A stretch of 44,856 nt of DNA, taken from Chara braunii (Eukaryota > Streptophyta > Charophyceae > Charales > Characeae). The notes beneath the pieces are model-generated. The model saw only the letters and a program-made list of their open reading frames with translations. It was not told where the DNA came from and did no database searches. The DNA lies in NCBI GenBank assembly GCA_003427395.1, contig BFEA01000378.1, positions 800,745 through 845,600 of the forward strand, in the 5' to 3' direction. The first letter of the stretch is position 1. The number at the start of each line of letters is the position of its first letter. Below are positions 1 to 9,555 of this stretch, one piece after another. The position numbers were made by a program, and so were the translations under genes.

Positions 1-300
1 GGGAGATGGGGGAAGGGAGGGGGGAGGTGGTGGGAAGAGAGGTGGGAGGTGGCGGGAGGGATGTTAAAGATGGCGGGAGTGAGGTTGGAGAAGGCGGAAG
101 GGAGGTGGGAGGTTGCGGGAGGAGAGGTGGGAGGTGGCAGGTAGGAGGTTAAAGATCGCAGGAGGGAGGTAAAAGATGGCGGGAGTGAGGTAGGAGAGGG
201 AGGTTGGAGATCTGGAGTGGAGTGGGAGGTGGGGGAAGGGAGGCGGGAAATGGAGGAAGGGAGGTGGGGGATCGCGGGAGAGAGGTTGCCCCGGCATCCC
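1..300. repeat. Purine-rich degenerate tandem repeat (GGGAGGT/GGCGGGA type)
   Basis: The first 300 bases are built from variants of GGGAGGTGG, GGCGGGAGGG and GTTAAAGATGGCGGGAG repeated head to tail. The opposite strand is open in two frames only because the repeat lacks stop codons, and the translation is Pro/Ser/Leu low complexity. I see no gene here. The array runs off the left edge of the window. Confidence 0.8.
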
Positions 301-429
301 TGAAATTCGCCCCCCAACGGCCTCCACGCTGAGGCCGCATGGGGCCTGACCGGGGGGACTCGCACGGCCGTGCACCTGTGTGGGCATCCGTGTGTGTCGG
401 GGGGCCCTGTGCGCACAGAAATGAAGACT

Positions 430-672
430 AGCTTTTTTCTTATTTTCTTTTTACTTTGCGGCTGCGGTAGTTTCTCGTGCTTTCAAACGGTAATTTCTCT
501 AGGCGAGGTGCTTCCACAGTAGATAAAAGTATTGTGTTTGGGAGTGTCACTCCTCTTGGCCTGAGCAGCAAGACAGAAGGGTCGAGCTCCGGTAATAATT
601 TTTTGCCGGTGTTGGAGGTGTTTTTTGCTGTGAGAGTAAAGTCCATGGACACATTCGGTTGTTTTTTATGTC
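430..672 (-). repeat. Poly(A)-tailed retroposon-like repeat, copy 1
   Basis: A segment of about 215 bp (roughly 452-671) is repeated in the same orientation at about 6763-6980 with roughly 13% difference by eye. Read on the minus strand, both copies begin near CAACCGAA.GTGTCCATGGAC and end at CCGCAGCCG(C/T)AAAGTAA, followed by an A-rich tail. Here the tail is decayed (430-452, T-rich on the + strand). A common 5' start and an A tail fit a SINE-like retroposon. Both strands are open across it, which I read as chance. Alternatively the two copies could be terminal direct repeats of the retroelement lying between them. Confidence 0.55.
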
Positions 673-867
673 ATGACTCATGAGAGCTGCCGAATTGACC
701 TCGCAGTTGAGCTTGGGACGCGATTTAGGTCTATGGCTGATGTGCACTATTCTGTCTTTTTCATGTGCTATGGGGTTGGGCAGTGGCACCCTTGTCGATT
801 GTTTCTCCGCTGGCGCTTTGGGGTTTTGCTTTTCTCTTTATCGCTCTGGGACCTACGTATTACCCTC

Positions 868-1560
868 TGATGTGCTCGGTCTGACCGCGGTGCCACTGAT
901 GACGGCCACGTCATCGGTAATTGCAAACATGGCTGCAGGTCTTGTGACGGAAGAGCTGGGTTCATGGCTTCCAGGGCCGGCGAGCCCTCGTTTGTCACTT
1001 GGACGGCGACTTCGGAGCATTGTCGCTCCCACGTACTTTCGCGACTATGTGACATGCCTTCTGACGTGCTTGGTGTGATCTTAGCGGGGTCGGAGCGGTA
1101 ATAGTGACGACGACTTGCAAACGGGCGTTGTTCGCTCGGTTGTGCGAGCTGTTACGAGGCTTCTAGGGCTGATGAGAGCCCTAGCCGGTCACTTATGACG
1201 GCGACTTCGAGGCTTGCTACTGCGGTATCGCGCGTTGATTACTTTTGTGACTACGTGGCAAGTTGTTGCCTCGTTTTTTGCCGCGTGGCTTTGTAGCGTT
1301 GTTGTTTCCTAGTACTTTTGCGACTATTCGAGATACCTTATCAGACGTGCTTAGTGTGATCGTGGTGGGGTCGGAGCGCTAATAGTGACAGCGACTATGT
1401 GGTGGTGTTCGTGCGATTGTGGAAGCTTTTACGAGGCTCCCAGGGCTGGTGGGAGCCCTAGCTTGTCACTAGTGAAGGCGACTTCGAAGCTTGTTACTGT
1501 GGTATCGCGCGTTGATGTTCCCGACGTTACTTCCGTGACTACGTGACAAGTTGTTGCTTC
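868..1560. repeat. Three degenerate tandem units of about 190-280 bp
   Basis: Three successive units share an ordered set of landmarks: GA(C/T)GTGCT.(A/G)GT.TGA near the start, then GAGCCCT..(C/T)..GTCACT, then GGCGACTTCG.(A/G)GC. The last landmark lies at about 1005, 1200 and 1478. Units 2 and 3 also share GGGGTCGGAGCG.TAATAGTGAC and GTATCGCGCGTTGAT, which unit 1 lacks. There is no coding signal. Position upstream of the + strand retroelement ORFs suggests leader or promoter subrepeats, but that is inference. Confidence 0.6.
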
Positions 1561-1580
1561 GTTTTTCGCTACGTGGCGTG

Positions 1581-2019
1581 TCACACAAAGCGGCCTCGTC
1601 TACTGGTTGATGATACATCTCCAATCATGTGGGTGAGTGCGTGGTGCACGTTCTTGTTGTGGTTTGGTAGTTTCTCCCTAGACACGTGGCAATGGTAGGC
1701 TGCTACTGGCCAGTGGGAGCTTGTTGCTTCCAAACATGTCGACCGCCTGCTTTTCGTATGGCGATCAATCCGGATGTATTCCGACAGTTGGGATCTTAGC
1801 AACTCCGACACGCTTGAAACACGTGGCACGCGTGCAGGGGGTTGGGTAAGCGCCGATCGTGCGGGCTGCCGCTTGTAAGAAGAGCGGTTTGTGTACTGAC
1901 TGTTTGCTTCATTGGTCTTGTTGTTTTGATGCTCGTTTTTTAGTTTGCCGTTGTTGTTGTTTATTAATTACTTTACACGAATCGGGATTCTATCGGTGGT
2001 GGTTTTATTGACGTGACAC
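1581..2019. other. Non-coding stretch upstream of the retroelement ORF
   Basis: No convincing gene is visible. Short minus-strand frames have no recognisable motif. The stretch leads into the ATG at 2020 and could be the 5' untranslated region of the element described below. Confidence 0.4.
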
Positions 2020-2474
2020 ATGCGTGCGTACGGGAGAGGGAGAGGGAGAGGTCGGTGGTCCAACTGTGGTAGATATTGGAGGGAGAATACCGCTCCCCTC
2101 CATCCTCCACCTAGCACAGTCCATACCCCAGTTGCGCCCTTTCAGCCGTATGTTGTTCCATATCCACCGACCATGGGAGCATACCAGCAACCAGTAGCTC
2201 CACTTATGCCGCCGTTTGGGTATACCCTGTATCAGCAGGGCTTCGATCCTCTACATGCCCCATGGGGTCTAGTGGACAAGCAGGTATGCCTTTGGTGGGT
2301 GGCCATGGTGGTGGGGGTGGTCAGTTTAGAAATGGATACAAGAGGGGGAACAATGGCAATTATCAGCGGAGGGTGTATTTTACTCATGAACAATCGGACT
2401 TCATTGACAAATTGAAATTGAGGGAAGCCGTGGAGGAGGCACGGAAGAGGGATTTTGATGAGATTGGGAATTAA
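2020..2474 (+). pseudogene. Gly/Arg- and Pro-rich ORF1 (Gag-like), frameshifted
   Basis: From the ATG at 2020 the frame starts with an RGRGRGRG-type basic run, followed by a Pro/Tyr/Gln-rich low-complexity stretch to about 2270. The coding sense then moves to the frame starting at 2262, which gives a glycine-rich patch, RNGYKRGNNGNYQRR, and a charged helix-like end (YFTHEQSDFIDKLKLREAV) stopping at 2474. RGG-rich and proline-rich ORF1 proteins are typical nucleic-acid-binding partners of retroelement RTs. No zinc knuckle is visible. The frame change near 2262-2280 is most simply a decay indel. A host glycine-rich RNA-binding protein fragment is an alternative. Confidence 0.4.
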
Positions 2475-2479
2475 AGGAA

Positions 2480-3450
2480 ATGGGCAAAGACAGTGCAACA
2501 TGGAAGGAGGTGAGTAGAATGGAGAAGAACGTTGGGAAAAAGAAGCATACCGGCAAGGAGAAATGGAAAGGAAAAGTAGTAGAAGATGGGAAGGAGGACA
2601 ATTTAAAAAAATGGGTTTCTGATAATTTCGGAAACTCCTTGAACATTCTGGCTGAGAAATTGGATGTGGTAGAGAAGAAATTGAAATTGGGAGAGTGAGT
2701 TGGAGGAGTTACGGCAGCTAAGGGCAGAGAATTTCGGGAGCTCAGAGAATTGTAAAGCAATGAAAAACGAAACATAGGAGGGGCTTCACCGGCACGACCA
2801 AGGATTAACCAATCACGGTCTGCACTACTGAAGCAGAATAGGAATGGTAAGGCAGTTGCTGGCTCGTCAGACGAAGGTGGCGGAGAGATGGATGTTGTCG
2901 TACAAGACCTGGGTAAGAAGATGGATGATTTTGTGCACCGAAGTACGCAAATTGGGTTTTGGAATTGTTAGCCACTAGGGAAAAAGGTGTGAGTAGTGGC
3001 AATATTGCTGACAAACAGGGGATCAATGTGAAAGGGAAAGTTGAAGAAGAAAAAAGAACACCTGAGGACAAAGATGGAGGCGAGGTGGTTGAAATTAAGA
3101 AAGGATCCGGTGACGGGGAAATTGGAATAGGGAAAGCTGGTGACAAGCAGGAAGGGAACCTTGGGTTATATTTCAAGGATGGAGTTGTCTACTATGACGC
3201 CATGCACTACACTGAGATTCAGTCTATGTGCAAGAAGCGCGGGGTGACGTATAAGCGCAAGGATGGAGGGGTCGAGGAACTTGCAAGGCTGGACTTTGAG
3301 GTCCTGCAAAAAGCGAAGTATGGCGTAGGGTAGGAGGCTGAGAAAGAGCAGGGTAGCAAGACAAGCGGGGGTGTAGGGGATGATGACGAGAGTAGTTCGG
3401 AACCAAAAACGGATGGTGACTCCAACGAAGATGATATAAAGGAAAATTGA
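2480..3450 (+). pseudogene. Lysine/glutamate-rich segment with SAP-like motif
   Basis: Two main frames carry the signal. At 2480-2698 a Lys/Glu-rich peptide ends in a helical stretch (NSLNILAEKLDVVEKKLKL) with coiled-coil spacing. At 2959-3333 an acidic/basic peptide ends in YTEIQSMCKKRGVTYKRKDG, then VEELARLDFE. The order hydrophobic, CK..G(V/I), K.DG...EL..L resembles a SAP/HeH DNA-binding fold. After a stop at 3333 the acidic tail continues in frame to about 3450 (DDDESSSEPKTDGDSNEDD). I infer these are linker parts of one former protein between ORF1 and the RT. The SAP assignment is by eye only. Confidence 0.35.
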
Positions 3451-3677
3451 AAGGCAGTGGCCAAACCTTCTCTCTTGAGACTGTATAAAAGGCTTACTAG
3501 TTGTTGGAGACAGCTGGGGCATCCTTGGAGAAGGAGGTGACTTGTCTGTTGAAACTTCTTGCTCTCTTGTTGTGCCTTAGGGGTGACATTCGGTAGGGGA
3601 GAACATATGTCAAATATTGGCGGAAATTGTTACCTAGGGATTGGTGCTCTTTGCTAAACGGAAATGGGTGACACTGT

Positions 3678-4376
3678 GTGTATCTTCTTATTTCCCCGTT
3701 TTTTAAGAACATGTATGTTGGAAAAACTTGGAGGTTGGTTTTGCGCATAACCCAAAAATACACCGCTGGCTGGGAAAGGTTGGTTTTGCTAGCTATGTTG
3801 CTCTACCACTTTGGTTTGGGGAGAAAGAATCCCTTTGTAGTATGGAGGAATTCATCATTGGTGAGGATAATCCTGGTTTGAGCATGCGGAAGGCTAAGAA
3901 ACCAACCCGACGAAAGCCCAGAAAGAAGAGGAAGAACATTGTGCTTTGCAATGAACTGAGAAAGGAAATCTTGTTTAGCTGCGAAAAATTGGTTCCATGG
4001 GGAACCCAACCTCCTAAAGATTTTGAAGAAAGCCGGTAATTAAAAGCATCTGGAAATTGCAAGTTATAAAGGGGGGCACTGACTTAAACCCTGGGGTTTG
4101 ATAAGCCTATTGTATGGGCTTAACAAAGTTTGAATTTTGGACAGCTGCTTTTTGCTGAAAGACGTGAAATTGTTTGTACGAAGAGGGGGTGACTTCATGA
4201 TTACTGAGTTAAAGAAGACCGAAAACAGATTTGAAATTGCGAAGGCGGAAGCCATTACACTTTTGAGAGCCCCATGGAAAAGGAAGGGACTGTACAAAAA
4301 GGACCTGGAAGAAGTAATTGAACTTAATATGGGAATTAAGCTTATTAACACAGTAAGAGGGAGGCAGATTACGTGA
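3678..4376 (+). pseudogene. Basic linker region of the retroelement protein
   Basis: The frame at 3728-4039 encodes a peptide with the basic run RRKPRKKRK near its middle (about residues 60-68), possibly a nuclear localisation or nucleic-acid-binding patch. The frame at 4137-4376 encodes a helical charged peptide (FMITELKKTENRFEIAKAEA). Neither matches a domain I recognise. Their + strand orientation and position just before the RT N-terminus make them likely remnants of the same polyprotein. Confidence 0.3.
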
Positions 4377-4440
4377 GGGAGTGTCATAAGGGTTACAAAG
4401 AAGCAATTTACATTTCTGTGAGACTATCGGGAAAGAGAAA

Positions 4441-4961
4441 GTGGAAGCTAAGATTAAGGGATGGTTGGCTGAGAGGATTCTACCAAAAAACCTAGCTACC
4501 TTGTTGATTGGCAAGATGCGAAACATCTGGCAAAAGAGGAAATCAGTCGGTGGCATTCTGGATAGTCATCGGTACTTCGCAAGAGAAAGTGGTTGGCCTT
4601 GCACTTACGATGGCCTCAAACTGCCCAGGACTAATGGGCATGTTTTAATGAGATTAGGGATTTTGTTACCAATTCAAAGAGTGTTCCTTTTCCCGGAAGT
4701 CTGTTGACCGATCAGGAGGTAAATTGGGCATGTAACCTTGCTCTAGGGCCTTTGAAAGACATGGGTTGCCTGGACAAGGGTGAAAATTTTAGTACCATTG
4801 CGTGTGACACCGAGTCCGTATTGGATGTTAAGCAAGCCTTTTCTAGCCTTGGTTTTTCGCCACTGGACCGAAATCCTGGTGTGACTCTCATGGAATGCCC
4901 AATCCTGTATGAAAGGGTCATGTGTAAAATATACAACGATAGCTAGGGTTATGAGGAAGTT
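4441..4961 (+). pseudogene. N-terminal region of Penelope-like reverse transcriptase
   Basis: The coding sense runs from about 4441 (KVEAKIKGWLAERILPKNL) and shifts frame near 4650. It then continues from FNEIRDFVTNSKSVPFPGS into the frame at 4704, with LTDQEVNWACNLAL and NPGVTLMECPILYERVM. A stop at 4944-4946 is followed in frame by GYEEVEE. The sense is then lost where a mitochondrial fragment begins. Later RT motifs resume beyond about 5300 on the same strand, so I read this as the upstream part of the same RT. The family assignment rests on the downstream motifs. Confidence 0.4.
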
Positions 4962-4964
4962 GAA

Positions 4965-5145
4965 GAAAATCGGAGCAGTAAAAACCTGTATCAAAAATCG
5001 TCGTTCTTTTCTCTTTTTCTCAGTCTTAATAGCAGCTTTTTTAACTCCTCCAGACATTTGGTTTCAATTTTTGTGTGTTTTACCTATTAATGGTGTGATA
5101 GAATCAGCTAAATTTTATGCTTTTATTTGGCAAATTATGTCATAG
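4965..5145 (+). pseudogene. mttB: Nuclear insertion of mitochondrial mttB (tatC) C-terminus
   Basis: The frame ending in TAG at 5143-5145 contains NRRSFLFFSVLIAAF, LTPPDIWFQ and LPINGVIESAKFYAFI. This is the characteristic C-terminal part of TatC, in the form seen in plant mitochondrial MttB (TPPDIW.Q, LPI...IE...FYA). MttB is the membrane subunit of the mitochondrial twin-arginine translocase and is normally mtDNA-encoded. Only the last 50 or so residues are present, starting near CIKNRR. The stretch is much more AT-rich than its surroundings and cuts into a retroelement RT frame, so it is a nuclear mitochondrial insertion. The insertion may extend to about 5290, since 5146-5290 has no RT signal; I could not identify that part. 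Confidence 0.7.
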
Positions 5146-5299
5146 GGTATCATTTTATTATCAATTGGTTGCCAAGTGCCAGGATCAATAAGTAAGTCGA
5201 TTCTTTCTATGTTGCGGACTATTGCAACGTCTCCTTCGCTATCGCGCCTGAGAGAACAAACATTTCAAAGGAGCAATTCATTTGGTAGTGTCGCGGTCG

Positions 5300-6562
5300 C
5301 CCATAAAATTAAGAAAGTCATCATTAAGGCGAATAAAGCAATAGGAGTGTCTTGCTGAGAAATATGAAAGGGACTACAAAAACGAAGTACTGGAAAAAAT
5401 TGCGAAATGGGACCATAAAAAATGTTTTCAAGGAGCTTACATCCTTTCCAAGGATAAATATTTTCAAAAGAAACGGCCAATTGTACCATCTTTTTTTAGC
5501 CCTACGAAATGTGTTATGGGCTACCTCGCGAAAGGCTTGAATTTTTTGATTAAAAGAAAGAGCCCGAGGCACTTCAACCTTGAAGGGGGTAGGCACCTAA
5601 AATTGAAAGTAAGAATGATAAATGAAAAAACAAACGATTGTTTTGGGAGTGATTGTGAGATTGTTGCAAAGACCTATGATGTGAAAGAGATGTTTACAAA
5701 ACTTTCACACCAAAAACTGGCAAGAAGTCATTAAGGTTGTTGAATGGTTGGTGTTGTTATTTCCAGACAAACATGGTTGAGGATTAAGAGCAGAGGGAGG
5801 AAAGCGACATTCGAGAAGTCACACGGGGAAACTGGTTGAAAATCTATGAGACGGAGAGATCTGATAGTACGTATTTCTTCTCTATGAAACAACTGCTCAA
5901 GCAAATCGTAGGAATCCCTATGGGCGGGAGAGCGAGTCCTCCTCTTGCCAATATACTGTGCATCTTTGTGAAGCAATAATTCATCACATCACTTGGGGTA
6001 GATGCACACTGCATTGAAGGAAACGGGTTCATTGATGACCTGCTATTGATCGGGTGGTATGAAAGAACGAAGAGAGGAAAGGGTGAAAATTTAGAAACAA
6101 TTTTGGATCGTGTTGATGGGTGTTATCACAAGGATCTGGTACTGGAGAGAACGGACGGGGGAATGGGTATCTTGGAATACTTGGAGACTAGGTTGGTTAT
6201 TACTGACCTACCGGCCTGGATTCATACCTTTCACAAGTTTAAAAATCTGGATGACATATGGGCAGGAAGAAAAGGGCGTTTTGTATCCAGGCCGGTAGGT
6301 CAGTAATATGGGCAGGAAGAAAAGAGCTTTGATTCGTACGCTCCATGGATTCAGAAGTTTGTCGCTGTTTCTAATACAATCGGCAGAATTGTTGACAACA
6401 CCAACACCAAATTCACAACCTGGTGGACCCTTCTGACTTTTTTTGAAAGAATTGCGGGGGTTAGAGTACCTAAGGGAAACCTTTGCAGCAGGACTGAGCA
6501 AGATGGTGAAGTGAGAGGCCACAAAATTTTGGGAATATATGGTGCATTTGTTGAATAACTGG
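5300..6562 (+). pseudogene. Reverse transcriptase domain, Penelope-like, broken
   Basis: Read through several frame changes, the motifs come in RT order. KKVIIKANKAIGV (about 5308-5346) resembles the RKADKG motif before the fingers. AYILSKDKYFQKKRPIVPSF follows at about 5436-5495. YDVKEMFTKL (about 5675-5704) is motif A, with D as the first catalytic aspartate. GIPMGGRASPPLANI (about 5909-5953) is motif B, and FIDDLL (about 6030-6047) is motif C with the catalytic DD. YHKDLVLERTDGGMGILEYL and a C-terminal stretch ending near 6558 fit a thumb region. Lesions: a frameshift near 5350, a stop after KLARSH at 5732, an in-frame stop at about 5977, and a foldback insertion at 6199-6324. It cannot encode an active enzyme. 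Confidence 0.6.
6199..6324. repeat. 23-bp perfect inverted repeat with flanking direct repeat
   Basis: 6199-6221 (ATTACTGACCTACC...) and 6285-6307 (...GGTAGGTCAGTAAT) are perfect 23-base inverted copies separated by 63 bases. The block ATATGGGCAGGAAGAAAAG at about 6257-6275 recurs directly at about 6306-6324. The arrangement interrupts the RT thumb coding sense. It looks like templated filler DNA rather than a transposon, because there are no further terminal structures. Confidence 0.85.
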
Positions 6563-6716
6563 CCTGAGAACCAGGAAAAAGGGAGCGTGGGTGGACAAAA
6601 GGGATATGTGGGACCTGGTGATAAAGAGAAAAGGGGCTCGTCTAACCGCTGAGTAGAGAAACAATCGACTGGGCTCACGTGCCCTGGAAACAGGGTCGGA
6701 GCCTTGCTTTGTTTTG

Positions 6717-6717
<1 letters not shown>

Positions 6718-6767
<50 letters not shown>

Positions 6768-6982
6768 ACGGCTGCGGTAGTTTCTTTTGCATTCAGACGG
6801 TAATTTTTCTAGGCCCGGTGCTTCCGCAGTAGATAAAAGTATTGTGTTTGAGAGTGTTACTCCTCTTGGCCTGAGCAACAGGACAGAAGGGTCGAGTTCC
6901 AGTAAGAATTTTTTGTCGGTGTTGGAGGTGTATTTTGTTGTAAGAATAAAGTCCATGGACACCTTCGGTTGATTTTTTATGA
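6718..6982 (-). repeat. Poly(A)-tailed retroposon-like repeat, copy 2
   Basis: This is the second copy of the roughly 215-bp repeat seen at 452-671. On the minus strand it ends in an uninterrupted run of 45 A (T at 6718-6762). The intact homopolymer suggests recent insertion, or a run maintained by slippage. Homology with copy 1 stops at about 6980 on the right and at the poly(T) on the left, which defines the unit. Confidence 0.6.
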
Positions 6983-7079
6983 GTTGGGTGAACAAATATA
7001 TACCATTATGGTTTTCTGTGCTGAAATGTATACCGTGGATTGGGTTTAGGTCAGGCACAATAGGATGCTATGCATAAGA

Positions 7080-7206
7080 TGTTGAATGAGGCCCGATGGG
7101 AGAAGATTGAGGGCCTTAATGACGTTGATGTCTTGGATCCAACTCTTGGCCCATATCATCCCACCCTTGGGGCATGGTCGCGATGGTGTGGTGCCCATAA
7201 TATGGG

Positions 7207-7244
<38 letters not shown>

Positions 7245-7376
7245 AGGGAAATGAGAATGATGACCATGGCGAGAGAAAAAAAAAAAAAAAAAAAAAAAAG
7301 GATTGAGGAGTTGATTGTGCAGATGGAACATTGTCATTGTATGATGCACATGGCATTCATGTGTTGGACATCATAG
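7080..7376 (+). repeat. GAT microsatellite (7207-7243) and A run (7276-7299)
   Basis: A TGA/GAT run of about 12 units and a 24-base A run lie within a possible coding remnant. One + strand frame reads MLNEARWEKIEGLNDVDVL, then a WSRWCGAHNMG stretch, then poly-Asp and poly-Lys. This could be the tail of a decayed transposase, but I do not recognise it firmly, so I annotate only the simple repeats. Confidence 0.6.
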
Positions 7377-7379
7377 TTC

Positions 7380-8299
7380 AGTGTCTTTTTTTGCCTCTTT
7401 TGGGGCTTGCATGCGCAATCTCTGTCCGCTAAGAGCCTAAGAACCAAGTGCCATGTTTGGAGCGCTTTGGTTGTGGACATGTTAGTGTCCTTTGTTTTTT
7501 AGGCTTGTTTGTATGCTCTGTTTCTCATGATTTCCTTTTCCCCTTTTCTCATAATGGAAGTTTACAGGGTGTGGATTCTCTCCCGAATGCAAGTATCCAT
7601 TCACTTAATCAGACATCTTATGAGATGAGCTGGCAACAGCGACACGACACCTGTGTGAACTCAAACCCACAAAATGTCATGAGGTGGTGCAACTTGGGGA
7701 AACCCAGCCCGGGGGAGGTTGGTTGGGGGGGGGCATGAGACAGTGGTAACTTAACCCCCAGTGGACTAAGGCCTCTTTTCTTCTAACGCATTTTTTTTGG
7801 CCAGCGCTAATATTGAGGCACGCAATTTGCTTCACGCTTGCACCCTTTTTGTGTACAACGAGCCTTCCTGCAGCGCTTTGTTAACCGGAAAGGGTTTCAA
7901 ATGGCTCGGCTATCCCCTGGCAGTTGTTGGAAAATATTTAGACCACCTATGTCAGTGAAACTACCCCGTAGCCACGAAGCAAGGACCCACCGACCAATAT
8001 ACCTTGCAAATTAACCCATCAACCGTAATACAACTTAGTACACGCCCTTATTCCACACTCACTCCCTATGAGGACACTCAACACCCTCCATGATCATGCC
8101 TTTGGAGAATGGTACTCCCTCCCCTTCAAGTCTCGACCTCTTACAAACATGCTCCCCCCCATAGGTAACCCCATATGGTAGTGCTCCCTCAAACAATCTC
8201 CTCATATTCCGTGCGTGGTTTCATACTAAAGTATATTGTGCTCGACCGGGGGCAAGTACATAGGGTATGATGGTAGCACCAACTGAGCATGCGCAGGGG
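7380..8299. other. No recognisable gene
   Basis: The only frame of note (7448-7738, +) has a leucine/phenylalanine-rich start and no motif. The rest has no coding bias that I can see. Confidence 0.5.
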
Positions 8300-8372
8300 A
8301 GGGTGAGGGTCGATCGGGAAGAATTGACACCAAAGCTCTAACCAATTGAGCGACATGTCTTTCCAGAGGTAT
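8300..8372 (-). repeat. tRNA-related SINE head (candidate)
   Basis: On the minus strand, 8353-8335 reads TCGCTCAATTGGTTAGAGC, which matches a tRNA D-arm/A-box. About 23 bases later 8318-8308 (CCGATCGACCC) resembles a degenerate B-box. The spacing is shorter than in a tRNA, so this is a decayed SINE or tRNA fossil, not a functional tRNA. No clear 3' tail was found. Confidence 0.35.
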
Positions 8373-8459
8373 CATCATTAACTGACCGGGCCAAGGTAAT
8401 TCACAATTATAATTAGACTCGTAGACTCTATGGTGTACCACTTTGGTGTATCATTTACT

Positions 8460-9555
8460 GACATTCGGCCGTAGGGGCTGGGTACTGGGCTCCTCCTAAA
8501 AAAAGTTTATCAAGAGCCCAAACAGGTTAGGGTATTGGACTGGACGCCTTCCGAACATGTTCAGTTGAACATTTATTATTATTGTTATTATTATTATTAT
8601 TTTTAGGTTTTTTATTTTTAAGTTGCGAATTTAAACATGCCTCCCAGACAAAAGTTGTTTGCATTATTATTCATATAACATATAATACTCTTTTAAGATT
8701 TCGCTGAGTTTTTTTTTTTCAATATATTTTATTATTTTTATGTTTATATTCAGAGGGTTTTGGCGCTAATTCACGTTTGGTCGCGAATGTTCGGGTTTGA
8801 TCACCAAACGCAAACACTATGCTATGCTGCTGGGAAAATCTTTTGAATTAGTTAACCGTGGGGGCGTGAGGAAAACGGTGATATTTAATTTCTTCCTTTT
8901 TGGAGAAAGATAGGTGGGGGAGAAAGACATAGAAGAGAGCCGCGCGTAGACGCACGTTGATTTTCAGCGTCGAATTGCGCATGACCTCCCTCTGTCTCAC
9001 ATGCACACACAATCAACTACGCATGCATAATGTTGAGAGAGAGGAAACTATGCGTTTGTTGCTAAACACGACACATGTTGGCTCAAATGTGTGTGTTTTA
9101 GTGCCTATGTTGTGTAAATGCAGCCTATCCGTTTCCTGAACCTAGCATTGAAATGCCGCCAAATATAAAACATTGGCTCGCCCCATCTTAGAAAAGGAGG
9201 TCCACCCAGCTTAAGTTCTGAGGGTATGGGCGACCTAAGTCGCCCGTCTCGAAGATCAAGTGGTGCAAAAACCACTTTGAGATACCACTTACAAAAGGTT
9301 TGTCGGACACAAGTGATTCAGTGTGTATGGAGCCTTGACCTAACTCACACACTCCTTTCTTTTTTTTCCTGAAGGACCAGGCTTATAATCTCGCAGCTTG
9401 TTTGCTCCAAAAATAACATTAATCGGCGCTAGAACATTCCCAACTCGCAAAGGTCAACCTTGCAGAGAGATGTTGCAAACATTACTTTTCCAAGGCCTTA
9501 GGAGCGATTCTTTACCGTAACCACCAGTATTTCCGAGCCTCTTTTCGCTGCCCGG
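8460..9555. other. Non-coding, AT-rich, with TTA-type simple repeat and short hairpins
   Basis: 8573-8610 is an ATT-type microsatellite. Two perfect 7-bp stem-loops lie close together: GGGCGAC 9228-9234 with GTCGCCC 9239-9245, and AAGTGGT 9258-9264 with ACCACTT 9271-9277. No gene is supported. Confidence 0.5.

Larger units (their letters stand above)
2020..6562 (+). mobile_element. Decayed Penelope-like (non-LTR) retroelement
   Basis: A series of + strand reading frames in the same order as a retroelement: a low-complexity RNA-binding-type ORF, a lysine-rich and SAP-like region, then a reverse transcriptase. The RT signature GIPMGGRASPPLANI with FIDD is closest, as far as I know, to Penelope-like RTs. 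It lacks the MPFGL/YIDD style of Ty3 and the GxxQG/YADD style of LINEs. I find no GIY-YIG endonuclease after the RT, so it would be an endonuclease-lacking or truncated copy. Many frameshifts and stops, a mitochondrial insertion and a foldback insertion make it non-functional. Confidence 0.5.

Noticed and set aside
1-390. Proline-rich minus-strand ORFs of 63-107 codons
   Set aside because: Product of the purine-rich tandem repeat, which lacks stop codons on that strand.
440-652. Conserved 60-codon peptides in the duplicated 215-bp repeat
   Set aside because: Both strands are open in both copies and differences do not look codon-biased, so I treated it as a repeat, not a coding gene.
7448-7738. 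96-codon + strand ORF with a hydrophobic start
   Set aside because: No motif, no homologous copy in the window, and low-complexity Gly/Trp end. I could not support it as a gene.
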